64,000 nucleotides of DNA from Desulfobulbus sp. (GCA_028684915.1 JAQUEZ010000002.1:1-64000); one strand, 5' to 3'. Counted from the first letter of the stretch, positions 25,098 to 33,942 are shown. Translations and numbers: made by a program. Notes: generated by a model not told the origin, from the sequence alone.

Positions 25098-25340
25098 GCC
25101 TTTTTTTCGAGGGTAGCGTAGCTGCTGAAGAAGGGGCGAGTAGCGCGATAAAAGTCCGGAATGCGACGATATATATTTCTAAATTTTTAGGAATGTAGGA
25201 TTTTATAAATTTAGTAAGTTATTTGCAACCAAGCCCACCACTTTCCACCGTGCCCTGGGTAATAAGCGCGTCGCCTGTATAACACAGGTCGCGCAATCTC
25301 TATCTTGGTCACCATCCAAAATCACCGCCTCTGGTTAGCT
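25098..25340. other. AT-rich intergenic region
   Basis: Contains one of the scattered TTTATAAATTTA-type motifs (25192-25210) but no gene. Separates the plus-strand block from the minus-strand maintenance genes. Confidence 0.4.
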
Positions 25341-25733
25341 TTACTGAGTCACGTCTTGGGCTATAAGTGTCTTGTCTGCAATTTTTTGCAGAATCTCAAT
25401 ACCTTTTTCTAAAGACACAAGGTGTTTCCACCTTTCAAAAGTATTTTTAGGGTTTCCTCGGTAACTATCTACATTCGTAGGATTAATGTACCATTTATAA
25501 GTGCTTATAATCGATGTCGTCATAAAATGAATGCGTTCTTGCTGTCCTTCAAGAATGGCTGAACTGATACTATCGAAATTATGCAAAGAATCAGCTAACC
25601 ACATTACATCAACGTCCCTTTTTCCATTGTTTACATGGCTATATGCACTATTCATCCGTATGGCAGTTGCCATATTAGCAATAAAGCCAAGAAGCTCTCC
25701 AAGTTCTTTCGTAAGGTTTATGTTATTTTTCAT
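25341..25733 (-). CDS. Hypothetical helical protein, 130 aa
   Basis: Start at 25733 with AAGG ten bases upstream. Predicted helical throughout (LTKELGELLGFIANMATAIRMN, GIEILQKIADKTLIAQ), with no membrane span. No known domain. Last gene in the minus-strand run that begins with parA. Confidence 0.5.
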   Translation of the reverse strand: MKNNINLTKELGELLGFIANMATAIRMNSAYSHVNNGKRDVDVMWLADSLHNFDSISSAILEGQQERIHFMTTSIISTYKWYINPTNVDSYRGNPKNTFERWKHLVSLEKGIEILQKIADKTLIAQDVTQ

Positions 25734-25763
25734 GAATTAAACCTTGATATTTCAATTCAAGTT

Positions 25764-25937
25764 TTAAAAAAATTTATCCCAAATAGTCACAATTAAAAGT
25801 GCTACAGCCAAAAGCAACACAACCTCTTTTCTCGCTTGGTCCAGGCCAGCATGTTTACCGGCAATGTACGCCTTTTCCTCCGGTGTGCCAGCAAGGGACA
25901 TTTCAAGTACCCTTGTTGGCCTTTCGATATCTGGCAT
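25764..25937 (-). CDS. Tail-anchored small membrane protein, 57 aa
   Basis: Starts MPDIERPTRVLEM and ends in a single membrane helix (EVVLLLAVALLIVTIW) followed by DKFF. The ribosome site GAGGGTG is well placed. The 11-bp gap to the next gene upstream suggests one operon. Family unknown; the topology suggests a membrane-tethered partner protein. Confidence 0.55.
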   Translation of the reverse strand: MPDIERPTRVLEMSLAGTPEEKAYIAGKHAGLDQARKEVVLLLAVALLIVTIWDKFF

Positions 25938-25948
25938 ATCCACCCTCG

Positions 25949-26119
25949 CTATTCTGGTTCAGATTTAAGTATTTCATAAAGAGCATCAATTTTTCCACTG
26001 CCCTCACATTCGTCACAGGTGATTTTGCCAAAAATGTACACTCCGTCTTTCTGTGTGTTGTTTCTCAGCCGCCCTGATCCATCGCATTTCCAACAGGTAT
26101 CTGACTTTAGATTTGACAT
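25949..26119 (-). CDS. Small CxxCxGxG zinc protein, 56 aa
   Basis: Two DnaJ-like half-motifs, CWKCDGSGR and CDECEGSGK, spaced about 27 residues apart, form one zinc site as in the central domain of DnaJ. A stand-alone protein of this size is common on plasmids and phages; it may bind an unfolded partner or nucleic acid. Start codon at 26117-26119. Confidence 0.6.
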   Translation of the reverse strand: MSNLKSDTCWKCDGSGRLRNNTQKDGVYIFGKITCDECEGSGKIDALYEILKSEPE

Positions 26120-26341
26120 CTATATTCTCGCTATTTCAGTTCAGTCTTTACGGTTTTTATAGGTTCATTGTATTTCACTACCAACAATCCGCACCCTATG
26201 CCCATCGCGCCAAACCAAGCCTCGTTTGGTTCAAAGCATTCTGGCTGGAGAGTAAATAACTATAAATTTATTTTTTTAATTTATTAAATTTATAAATTAT
26301 TAAAAACTTAGAAAATCAACCTATCGACCTTGTTTTATTGT
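26120..26341. other. AT-rich intergenic region with repeated motif
   Basis: 26258-26310 is nearly pure A/T and contains several TAAATTTATAAA-type words also found upstream of parA and at 33.2 kb. No gene seen. Confidence 0.4.
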
Positions 26342-26737
26342 CTAATTTTCTTTTTTTCTGTTCAGTTTTTTCCTCACATAATCGCTTAAAATTTCAATAC
26401 CAACCGTCTGCAAACTCTTTCGTTGCTCCACGGCGTGACTCTTAATTGCAAAAAACACGTCCTCGGGAACAGCCACGTTAAACTGCTTGTACTTGATTTT
26501 TTTCTCATCGGCTTTCGGCCTCGCTGCCTCCGGTTTACTATCCGGTTTAGGGTTTTTATCTGTATCTACCTCAGCCACCAACACAGCGCCCTCTGGTTTA
26601 CCGACAACCAACTCAGCTATCGTTGGATTTGCCCTGATATGCTGTTCAATCATTTCTGATTCGGCTTTATGCAAAACCCCAAGACTTTCTTCAATAGTAG
26701 GCGGGGCTCCTAAACGATTCTTTTTTTTAGTTTCCAT
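26342..26737 (-). CDS. Ribbon-helix-helix partition partner (ParB-like)
   Basis: 131 residues. The C-terminal 50 residues look like a ribbon-helix-helix DNA-binding domain (KYKQFNVAVPEDVFFAIKSH then QTVGIEILSDYVRKKL). The N-terminal part is flexible, as in small ParB-type proteins that stimulate a ParA ATPase. Its start codon overlaps the parA stop by proximity (AAGTGAAATG), so the two are coupled. It probably binds a centromere in the AT-rich DNA flanking the operon. Confidence 0.7.
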   Translation of the reverse strand: METKKKNRLGAPPTIEESLGVLHKAESEMIEQHIRANPTIAELVVGKPEGAVLVAEVDTDKNPKPDSKPEAARPKADEKKIKYKQFNVAVPEDVFFAIKSHAVEQRKSLQTVGIEILSDYVRKKLNRKKEN

Positions 26738-26738
26738 T

Positions 26739-27383
26739 TCACTTCTCCAGGAGTTTCATTAATTCTTCAACAACGCCTTCCATGGCGACCTTGGCGGCAT
26801 TGGCTAAACCGTGGTATTTGACTTCATGTAAAGCATACCCATCATTAAGCGCATTTCGATAAGCATTTTTATTTTCTATTCCAGTTGGAATATATTTATA
26901 TCCAGCAGCATCCAGGTAACTTTTAGCCTCTTCAAAATTATTATCCGTACCGCGTTCCGGGAAAATGATATAGAGTCTCTTCCGATCCGCGCCTTTCTTT
27001 ACCAACTCATTGAATCGTTTAACGGCTGGAATTAAATCATCAAGCCCAACATTGCTTGGTTGCAGCGTGAGATGGCTCACATTTGCAAGAGGCACAGCAT
27101 CAGCCAAGGCTTTTCCCGCCGTGTCCAAAATCAGAAAATCAAAATCAGCAGAGCTTTCGATAGCTCTTCCCAGATTATTGTGAGGTTCCACTGAGCCGAT
27201 TTGAGGTTGGATATTGTTTTGCAACCTGCGTCTGTACCAATCCAACACCGTGGCCTGATCAAGGTCCATATCAGCTATTTTTACCTTGTAATCTTGTTCA
27301 GTGAGATAAACCGCGAGAGTTCTTGCAAGCGTACTTTTGCCAACTCCACCTTTTTGTGATGCAAACGTCACTATATACGGCAT
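26739..27383 (-). CDS. parA: ParA-type partition ATPase
   Basis: 214 residues, the size of small type Ib ParA proteins without an N-terminal DNA-binding domain. The deviant Walker A KGGVGKST is at residues 11-18 and Walker B-like FLILDTAGK at about 82. It binds non-specific DNA and ATP and, with its partner, moves plasmid copies to opposite cell halves. The operon is parA then the small ribbon-helix-helix gene, the usual order. Confidence 0.9.
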   Translation of the reverse strand: MPYIVTFASQKGGVGKSTLARTLAVYLTEQDYKVKIADMDLDQATVLDWYRRRLQNNIQPQIGSVEPHNNLGRAIESSADFDFLILDTAGKALADAVPLANVSHLTLQPSNVGLDDLIPAVKRFNELVKKGADRKRLYIIFPERGTDNNFEEAKSYLDAAGYKYIPTGIENKNAYRNALNDGYALHEVKYHGLANAAKVAMEGVVEELMKLLEK

Positions 27384-27389
27384 TTTTCC

Positions 27390-27620
27390 ACCATCCTTTT
27401 TAAATTTTTATAAATTTAGCAATTTATAAATTTAGAAACACAAACCGGACAAAATCGTTTATTGCTTCGTAATATCGCATTGTTTTGCTTGCTCGTCAAT
27501 GGGAAAAGCGCGAGAAATCCATTTTTCTAATATTTTATAAATTTATTTAATTATTTTTATATAAACTTAGAAAAATAGATAATTAAACGGTCAATATTAT
27601 TTTATATTTTTTATAAATAT
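27390..27620. promoter_or_regulatory. AT-rich repeats upstream of parA, possible centromere
   Basis: Several copies of TTTATAAATTTA and inverted variants occur at 27400-27435 and 27530-27615. Type Ib partition systems usually carry their parS sites next to the operon as short iterated repeats, so this is the best candidate. Similar words at 25.2, 26.3 and 33.2 kb may be further sites. Confidence 0.45.
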
Positions 27621-27765
27621 CTCAATTATTTTAACTGAGCAGCGAGATGATGTTTTATAGATTTGATTCGCGTATACGGATTTCTATTGTTTTGTATTTG
27701 ATTCTCGTTTACGATGATCAAAACGAACGGGGAATTTCTGGTAGATCAAAAAAAGGGAGAGGGCA

Positions 27766-28029
27766 ATGAATAACGATGGGAAACGGCTATTTTCCGGGGT
27801 GTATCCTTGCGGTATCGTTTATGCCGACCGTTGGGTCGAACAACATGGAGATTATAAACGATTGGCTTTTTTGTCGTTTAAAAGCCTAGTGCTGGAAATG
27901 TACCCTGAATGCCCTTTGGAATTGAAAGAGGCCATAACCAAAGACGCTGAGGGGATTGTTTCTCAGAGAGGCAAGGCATATTCAATATCCGCCTGCGGGC
28001 AGACTGTAATTTTAGGGGAAGCTGAATAA
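27766..28029 (+). CDS. Hypothetical protein, 87 aa
   Basis: Start behind AAGGGAGAGGGCA. Contains VYPCGIVYADRWVEQHGDYKRL, matching a type of small plasmid protein with no known function. Divergent from parA across the AT-rich region. Confidence 0.55.
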   Translation: MNNDGKRLFSGVYPCGIVYADRWVEQHGDYKRLAFLSFKSLVLEMYPECPLELKEAITKDAEGIVSQRGKAYSISACGQTVILGEAE

Positions 28030-28150
28030 CCAGCTATAGCCTGTGGATGACCAGCAACCGTTCAGAACGGCCTGACTTCCAAGCAGGTTTATTTGTTTGG
28101 TAGAAAATTAAAATTGAATTGTGTAGGCCCAATTGACAGGAGACTCGGAT

Positions 28151-28357
28151 ATGGACAATGCAACACTAATTGAAATTGGCGCCAAACATTCGGCGGCCGG
28201 ACAGTTTGGCCGCGAGTTCAGCGAGGAAAGTTGGTTGGCCGCAGCGCACGAACTTCTTGCGGTAGAGCGTGAGCGGTGCGCGCAGATTGTGCGCGACTTC
28301 CCGTACTGGCTTGGCCCGCAAGCAAAAGCCGAATTGATGGCGGCTCTTATGGTCTAA
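28151..28357 (+). CDS. Hypothetical protein, 68 aa
   Basis: ATG at 28151 placed behind ACAGGAGACTCGGAT. Alanine-rich helical protein with ELLAVERERCAQIVRDF. Unknown. Confidence 0.5.
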   Translation: MDNATLIEIGAKHSAAGQFGREFSEESWLAAAHELLAVERERCAQIVRDFPYWLGPQAKAELMAALMV

Positions 28358-28463
28358 CAGTGTTGTTAGGGCAAGGTTTGTTTTATATATTTCTTCATGA
28401 TTTGCGATGCAATATGAGCAAAAAAAAACACGGTATCAATAAAGATTTGGCGGATTTTTCTCA

Positions 28464-28658
28464 ATGACCAATGGAAAAGGTAAGCCACGCGGTCGGAAAG
28501 GAGGGGCCAAACCTGGGCCGACTCCTCCTATGGTTTCAATATCTATCCGGATGCCGGCAGATCAGGCACAGTTTATAAATGCGATTCCCAAAAAGGCGGA
28601 TTGGTTGAGGGGTGTGATTGATAGGGCTATTGCTGCTGAGCTGGGCATTGACCTTTAA
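28464..28658 (+). CDS. Small possible ribbon-helix-helix protein, 64 aa
   Basis: Begins with a basic Gly/Lys-rich stretch, then MVSISIRMPADQAQFINAIP and KADWLRGVIDRAIAAELG, in the shape of a small ribbon-helix-helix DNA-binding domain. A weak start, and it could be a regulator of copy number given its position before the origin. Confidence 0.45.
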   Translation: MTNGKGKPRGRKGGAKPGPTPPMVSISIRMPADQAQFINAIPKKADWLRGVIDRAIAAELGIDL

Positions 28659-29030
28659 ATCTTTTTTATCATAGTGCGGGTGTTTCGCATTCTACGGCAG
28701 GGGGCGAAGCCAAGGAGGCTCAAGGGGTGAAACGGTTCTGCAGGAGGGTTGTCGGGCCACCTTGTTTGCCAGCGGGCCAAGGATTACTCACCCCCTTCAA
28801 GGGATGCAGTCTACGATCTGGCAGGATTCCGCAGCGCATAATTTCGCACTGCGACCTCTATGGGGATTCAACTGACCTTTTTTCGATCAGTAATGTCCGG
28901 ACTAAACCAGGGAAGGGGATCTTGGACCAGGGCAATTAGTTTCCAACTATATTTTCATCCCATTTTTTTATTCTTTTTCTAAAAAAATTCTACTTCTTAT
29001 TCGATACGGCCTATTTATTTATTTCCACGT
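28659..29030. other. Gene-free stretch between plasmid genes and the origin
   Basis: GC-richer than its flanks. Contains inverted words (GTGCGGGTGTTTCGC, GGGGGCGAAGCC) but no gene that I accept. At 28938-28962 it contains a near-copy of the right end of the transposon family found at 47-53 kb. Confidence 0.4.
28938..28962. mobile_element. Solitary transposon end
   Basis: AGTTTCCAACTATATTTTCA then TCCCA matches the right end of the 193-bp elements at 47.7 and 50.0 kb with one mismatch over 25 bases. No partner end nearby; probably a remnant of a deletion. Confidence 0.55.
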
Positions 29031-29039
29031 TATTTATTT

Positions 29040-29790
29040 GCTATGTTGCGGACAATTTCCACGCTCAACCGGGACGGCTCCCACGTCTGGCCCGGACAAT
29101 TTCCACGCTCAACCGGGACGGCTCCCACGTCTGGCCCGGACAATTTCCACGCCAAGTCTAAGGTCGGGGAAAATTCTATATAGGAACAGACAAACAGCAC
29201 TAATTTATCGATCTTATTAAGATGCTGCCAGGACGTTTTTAACGTCTCGGTGGGACATTTTCCACGTCAAATGACAGGGGAGTAAACTAGAGATCCTGTA
29301 GCATTATCGAAAAAACTTCTGTTTTTTCGCGCTTCCTGACGGTCTACGGGGACCATTTCCACGTCGAACGGGGACCATTTCCACGTCAAACCGGGAAATG
29401 GTCCCCGTTAATATTCTCAATTGGAGTTCTATTCAACAGGTATATAGAAAAACTTAATTCGACAAAATAGCTGTTTTTTCGTTATTATTTTATTGTTGCT
29501 CGGACAATTTCCACGCCAATCCTACAAAACCTGGACGTGGAAATTGTCCGAGCTAGTGTTTTTACAGGCGGTGTCCTTTCAAAAGATGCAACTACGCTTA
29601 TTTTAATAACCTGCTGTTTTGGCGATGTTTATGGATAGCAACCAGGACATTTTTCACGTCTTGTTACATAGATTATCTCTTTTATCGAAGAGGATAATTT
29701 TCACTCTGCACCATTTTCACGACAGATGAGCATTGAATATAGGTCTTTATGGTTGGCTAAATGGGACAATTTCCACGTCAAAAAGGCTAC
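29040..29790. other. Plasmid replication origin with iterons
   Basis: The core GGACAATTTCCACG, with variants GGACCATTTCCACG and GGACATTTTCCACG, recurs at least nine times: about 29050, 29094, 29137, 29252, 29349, 29371, 29501, 29642 and 29763. Inverted copies lie at about 29393 (AAATGGTCCCCG) and 29531 (CGTGGAAATTGTCCG). The first two lie in 44-bp tandem units. Multiple direct and inverted iterons before a Rep_3 gene are the hallmark of iteron-controlled origins. Inverted copies may limit copy number by handcuffing. Confidence 0.85.
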
Positions 29791-29879
29791 TGCTAGGCCG
29801 GGTTGAATACTTTCAATAAATCAGCTATATTATCTTCTTAGTATTTTCATATCTGCCAACTATTTTCTATTTTGTTACT

Positions 29880-30752
29880 ATGAAATTAGAACAACTTTCT
29901 TTGCCCTCGCCATTTGTCAAGAAGAGTAATGATTTTGTTAGAAGCAGAGTTAATTTTAACAACGTATTATCTGGAAGAATTTTAGCTTCGTTCATTTCTC
30001 TGATTAATAAATCAGACGTAGATTTCAAAGAGTATTCAATTCCTGCAACTTCAGTTCTCGTGAAAGGCACAGGAGGAAAGGCTTATCAAGAATTGAAAGA
30101 ATCGTGCAGAATCCTTGCGAATGCTCTTGTAGAAAGAAAAATGAGTGGAGTTGATAGCTTTTCCTTCAGTCCTATTTTTATGAAAATAGGGTATGACCAT
30201 GGAATTATATACGGGAAATTTTCACCTGAAATTAAAGATCTACTGTTGCAGTATAAAGGTCGTTTCACGCAGTACAATTTAACTGAATACATGCAGATGC
30301 AAAGCGCATACAGTCAGCGTATGTTTGAAATAGTTAAATCGTATGCAAGTATGAAGGTAATGGTTGTTGAGATAGAGGATCTGCACAGGATGCTTGACAC
30401 TCCACCATCGCTGAGAAAATCTTTCAAGGATTTTCGGGTCCGTGTTTTGGACAGAGCACATGCTGATATTAACGGAAGTACATCAGTACATTTTTATTGG
30501 GAACCAATATACATAAAACGGAAAGTTCGTAGCATTAAATTTATTTTCGACAATATCGTGAGTAGTACGTTGCTCATTGATACGGCTACTTCTATTGACG
30601 CTCAGATAACAATAGACGAGTGTTCTTTTTGCTGGTCAGAAAAGAAAAGATTATCTGAACCATGTGCTGTTCGCCTTACAAGAAATCATAAAGGTGTTGA
30701 AAAATGTCAACAATGTTTAATTAAATATCCTGTTGATAATTTTGGAGCTTAA
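29880..30752 (+). CDS. rep: Rep_3-family replication initiator
   Basis: 290 residues. Two winged-helix domains typical of RepB/RepE/Pi initiators: the N-terminal (about 15-130, VRSRVNFNNVLSGRILASFI and YQELKESCRILANAL) and the second with QSAYSQRMFEIVKSYASM then LHRMLDTPPSLRKSFKDFRVR. The C-terminus carries an unusual zinc-like cluster, CSFCW...C...CQQC (about 246-279), not standard in this family. It binds the iterons immediately upstream. Ribosome site is weak, consistent with tight control. Confidence 0.85.
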   Translation: MKLEQLSLPSPFVKKSNDFVRSRVNFNNVLSGRILASFISLINKSDVDFKEYSIPATSVLVKGTGGKAYQELKESCRILANALVERKMSGVDSFSFSPIFMKIGYDHGIIYGKFSPEIKDLLLQYKGRFTQYNLTEYMQMQSAYSQRMFEIVKSYASMKVMVVEIEDLHRMLDTPPSLRKSFKDFRVRVLDRAHADINGSTSVHFYWEPIYIKRKVRSIKFIFDNIVSSTLLIDTATSIDAQITIDECSFCWSEKKRLSEPCAVRLTRNHKGVEKCQQCLIKYPVDNFGA

Positions 30753-30869
30753 ATTATTTCATTTTTTGTAATGAAAATAATATTCAAGTCATTAATATTT
30801 GAGTTCTAAAAATAATACTCTTCTGTGTTATTTTGGTAAGGGTTGACAGCAGTTCTTTTTTATTGATGA

Positions 30870-31121
30870 TCATAAAAAGTCAACTTTTGGTCCTTTTTTA
30901 TCTCTAAATTTCCTGTTTGAATCCAACTGATTTTTATTTTCCGCTGAATATCTATTTCTTTTGGAATATTTTTTGAAAAAATAAACCGTATACAAAAAAA
31001 TGCAGAGGTAAGCCAAGGCGACCCACTTGTTGTGGTAAATATAGACTTGTATTCCTGCGAAGAATCCAATAATTGCCAGCGCAATTATACATGGTGTTTT
31101 CTTTAACTTGATAGTGCTCAT
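30870..31121 (-). CDS. Small membrane protein, 83 aa
   Basis: Starts MSTIKLKKTPC. Two membrane helices (IIALAIIGFFAGIQVYIYH and ALAYLCIFLYTVYFF) with a charged C-terminal tail. It follows the DprA-like gene by about 11 bp in the same direction. Unknown. Confidence 0.55.
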   Translation of the reverse strand: MSTIKLKKTPCIIALAIIGFFAGIQVYIYHNKWVALAYLCIFLYTVYFFKKYSKRNRYSAENKNQLDSNRKFRDKKGPKVDFL

Positions 31122-31132
31122 AATCTTCACCT

Positions 31133-32095
31133 TTATGCTTCAACCATCTCAATCATCCGAGAATAATCATCCCTGCCGTTCAAAATAATTATCCGCTCCA
31201 GATCCTTCGACTCGCATTTCAATACCGAAATCACTTTCTCGTCGTCAGCGTTGGACAGAATCAGGTTAGCCTCTACAGCCGACCTATTTTGCTCTACATC
31301 GCGTTGGGTGGGGTAGGGGATGATCAACCATCGGCCATAAAGCAAGCCGGCCCGAGAAGCGTGCAGACTTCCTCCATTTAAGCAAGATTGAATCATCACC
31401 ACGGCCCGTGCCATGCCTGCTTGGATTCGATCCCGTTGCACATACTGCCCGGCCTGCGCCGGCTGCCCGAAAGCATATTCACTCACCAGGGCGCCACCGG
31501 CATCGATGATTCGTTGCGCCAGGCCTCCATTGCACGATGGCGCTACCATGTGCAAGCCATGAGCGAGGACCGCCACGGTATGCGCTCCTGCATCGAGGGC
31601 CTCCTGATGTGCTGCAGCGTCACAACCGAGAGCCAGGCCGCTTACGACACTCCATCTCAATTCGGAAAAAAATCGAGCGATCCGTGTCGTAATGGTAATT
31701 CCGTGAGCGGTGGGCTCCCTGGTGCCTACGATGGCGATTGATTGTTCAGGGCGAGGAGCCAAATTTCCTTTCAGATACAAAATCGCTGGATCTTTTTTTG
31801 TCGCAGCGAGCAACCGAGGATACTCGTCGGCATCCAAAAACGATATGATTCGCGCCTGGTGCCGCTCCGCCTGCTCGATCTGCCGACCAGCTTCGTCTTG
31901 AGCAATTCGCCAAGCATTGTCATTCTTCGCCAGAGCCCGGCCAACGGACGGGACCCGAGTGGCCACGTTGTCCAATGAGAAATCAGCCACGTTCAGAAAA
32001 GGTGCGGCCTTCCTCAATGACACCGGCCCCACACCCTTGAGCATCGACAACGAGAGTATGATCTGTGTGACGGGAGAAATGGTGTTTCTCGGCAT
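31133..32095 (-). CDS. DprA/Smf-like DNA-processing protein
   Basis: 320 residues from the ATG behind GGAGGGCAATCTA; an upstream in-frame ATG overlaps the previous stop. The Rossmann core of DprA is present: AIVGTREPTAHGI, SGLALGCDAAAHQEAL and VLAHGLHMVAP. Chromosomal DprA loads RecA on single-stranded DNA in transformation; plasmid copies are often accessory and may assist entering DNA or defence. The sequence is divergent (SEYAFGQPAQAGQYVQRDRI), so activity is not assured. Confidence 0.8.
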   Translation of the reverse strand: MPRNTISPVTQIILSLSMLKGVGPVSLRKAAPFLNVADFSLDNVATRVPSVGRALAKNDNAWRIAQDEAGRQIEQAERHQARIISFLDADEYPRLLAATKKDPAILYLKGNLAPRPEQSIAIVGTREPTAHGITITTRIARFFSELRWSVVSGLALGCDAAAHQEALDAGAHTVAVLAHGLHMVAPSCNGGLAQRIIDAGGALVSEYAFGQPAQAGQYVQRDRIQAGMARAVVMIQSCLNGGSLHASRAGLLYGRWLIIPYPTQRDVEQNRSAVEANLILSNADDEKVISVLKCESKDLERIIILNGRDDYSRMIEMVEA

Positions 32096-32110
32096 TAGAT
32101 TGCCCTCCAT

Positions 32111-32785
32111 TTAAGCTGTAGCTGTGTTCGTGGCTACCACCTCAGCTTTTGCATCGTCATAGAGCTGAATGCCCCAAGCAATGGCGTAACAGCACCATTG
32201 AAACCGTTGTGAGTATGAATTGGTGTTGTGGTCCCAAAAGTCCTGAAAATAAAAATCCCCAACTTTATCATTCACTTTATAGCTGAACTCAGAGACAGCA
32301 ACCTGTTTGAAAATGCCAGACGAGCTGCTCTCCGCGCCAATAACGTCATTCAAAACGGTTTCCCAAAGTTCACGACGCTCCTCCTTGGTCGTGTCGGAAA
32401 AGGAATCCCGTATCCAGGCCATAACATCACTTTTAACGGCATGATCGAACAGTTCTTCGTCAAATTTCTCGATACCATCGTGCCGATCAGCAGCTTCAAC
32501 TTTTTCAGACCAATAGCCAAGATTAATTGATAACTGGCGCCCTTTTCGTTGATTATATTCCCGATCCGTCCGGAAAAACTCAAACATATCCCGCAACCTG
32601 TGAAAAACGAAGGTGCCCATGTCTCCGGTGTAGCAGAGGTATCCCGGCCAAGTGATGAGATCGAACAACATGCAGCTGCTGCCAGGGTGCTGAAATCGAA
32701 CATGGCGGTTCACATCATCATCGCGAATAATTATCATCTGATGATTTTCTACGTCTCTCAGAAAAGACTCTTCTTTAATATCCAT
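32111..32785 (-). CDS. Phage-type hypothetical protein, 224 aa
   Basis: Start at the internal ATG behind TTGAGAGAATAATC. Carries WPGYLCYTGDMGTFVFHRLRDMFEFF, a segment typical of a common phage and plasmid family of unknown function. Overlaps closely with the DprA-like gene, suggesting one operon. Confidence 0.65.
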   Translation of the reverse strand: MDIKEESFLRDVENHQMIIIRDDDVNRHVRFQHPGSSCMLFDLITWPGYLCYTGDMGTFVFHRLRDMFEFFRTDREYNQRKGRQLSINLGYWSEKVEAADRHDGIEKFDEELFDHAVKSDVMAWIRDSFSDTTKEERRELWETVLNDVIGAESSSSGIFKQVAVSEFSYKVNDKVGDFYFQDFWDHNTNSYSQRFQWCCYAIAWGIQLYDDAKAEVVATNTATA

Positions 32786-32814
32786 GATTATTCTCTCAAG
32801 GAAGAAGTTGAACA

Positions 32815-33144
32815 TCATGACTTCTTGTTTAATAATTCATAAAGCTGTGCAGCTTCAAGGCGAAGTTTTTCATGTGTCTTTTTCAAATCATCATGTTTCA
32901 TTTTTAGGTTTTCATGTGATTTTTTTAAATTGAGGTGTCTTTGAATATATTGAATGAAATTCACAGCCATGACTGTCGGCTTTCTTCCTTCATACTCTGA
33001 TTCAATTCTTGAAACCCATGGTGGATAGACCCCCATTTCTTCTGCCAGTTCAGTTTGTGATAGGCCGATTGATTCGCGCAACTCTTTGAATTGTGCTCCG
33101 CTCATCACATCTTTTTTTCTTTTCGGGTCATTTTTTCTGGTCAT
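32815..33144 (-). CDS. XRE-family regulator with coiled-coil tail
   Basis: 109 residues. Helix-turn-helix at about residues 15-65 (FKELRESIGLSQTELAEEMG, WVSRIESEYEGRKPT). The last 45 residues repeat KKSHENLKMKHDDLKKTHEK, a coiled coil likely mediating dimerisation. First gene of the minus-strand operon running to 30.9 kb, hence probably its autoregulator. Start codon uncertain. Confidence 0.75.
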   Translation of the reverse strand: MTRKNDPKRKKDVMSGAQFKELRESIGLSQTELAEEMGVYPPWVSRIESEYEGRKPTVMAVNFIQYIQRHLNLKKSHENLKMKHDDLKKTHEKLRLEAAQLYELLNKKS

Positions 33145-33174
33145 TTTTTAATCAATAACAAATGGTTAGTTAAT

Positions 33175-33262
33175 AAGATGATTCTTTCTAAATTGCTAAG
33201 TTTCTAAATTGCTAAAATTCTAAATTTATAATTTTATAAATTTATTAAAATTTATAAAGCAA
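33175..33262. repeat. AT-rich short repeats
   Basis: Tandem TTTCTAAATTGCTAAG-like units, then TTTATAAATTTA words like those around parA. Precedes the XRE gene; could be its promoter-operator or a second partition site. Confidence 0.4.
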
Positions 33263-33346
33263 GGGCGTCGATGTTTTTCCCGACCAAAAGTTCCGAGGAT
33301 CTCAGAATTTTTTTGCAGCGTGGCCTTGTGGTTCCTGCTGCGGGCC

Positions 33347-33398
33347 GGACAGGTCTGCGAGGTGTACTGCGGGTTGCACCGTCCCTAGACCTGTCCGA
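33347..33398. terminator. Hairpin between minus-strand genes
   Basis: CGGACAGGTCT and AGACCTGTCCG flank a nested GGTG/CACC stem. It overlaps the stop of the 33385 gene and has no long T-run on either side, so terminator function is tentative. Confidence 0.4.
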
Positions 33399-33672
33399 CC
33401 TCTACCTTTTCAGGCTCTTCCAGATCTCTTTGGATCTGTTCCAAAATCCCGAGCTTGCGGGCTATCTCGTGACAGTCCGCGCACCTGCAGAGAAGAAATG
33501 GGATGTCAGATCCATGTTTTTTTACGGCTTCGAGCTGATTTTTTTCCTGAGAATTGACAGTGCGAACCAAAGTGGCCATCGAATTGATTCCGCAAGCTGT
33601 AAGGTGTTTTTGTTCATTTTTATTAAGAACACGTCTTGCCAATTTTGTATGAATCATGATCATTTTCTCCAT
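33385..33672 (-). CDS. Hypothetical Cys-containing protein, 95 aa
   Basis: Contains CRCADCHEIARKLGILEQIQ near residue 64. N-terminus MEKMIMIHTKLARRVLNKNEQ is basic. No named family. Start either at 33672 or five residues later. Confidence 0.5.
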   Translation of the reverse strand: MEKMIMIHTKLARRVLNKNEQKHLTACGINSMATLVRTVNSQEKNQLEAVKKHGSDIPFLLCRCADCHEIARKLGILEQIQRDLEEPEKVEVGQV

Positions 33673-33683
33673 GCAAAAATGCT

Positions 33684-33941
33684 TTATCGTTTGGATTTTC
33701 CATGAATTATGACCGGAATAAACGGCTTTCTTTCAGTCAGAATCTTCTCTTTTTTGGGTTTCGGTTGATATCGCCTGCACCGTTCTTTTTGGAATCCCCA
33801 TTCATCATCAATAGGGCTGTCAGGAAGTGCGAAGGCCATCAAAACCCCAGCGATGCAGTAATAATTTCGCTTGTTACAATCACCCCATTTTTCACTATCA
33901 GGCGCAGGGAAATGCTCACATTCGTCGCAAAATATCATCAA
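33684..33941 (-). CDS. Hypothetical Cys-rich protein, 85 aa
   Basis: Cys residues at MIFCDECEHF, GDCNKRNYYC and KERCRRYQP suggest a zinc site. Basic C-terminal tail. Eleven bases before the preceding small gene. Unknown. Confidence 0.55.
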   Translation of the reverse strand: MMIFCDECEHFPAPDSEKWGDCNKRNYYCIAGVLMAFALPDSPIDDEWGFQKERCRRYQPKPKKEKILTERKPFIPVIIHGKSKR

Positions 33942-33942
33942 T

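Noticed and set aside
28727..28939. 70-aa plus-strand frame before the origin
   Set aside because: No ribosome site, odd composition, and its end overlaps a transposon-end remnant.
29049..29400. Iteron region considered as a CRISPR array
   Set aside because: Repeats are short, unevenly spaced and partly inverted, and sit directly upstream of a Rep_3 gene.
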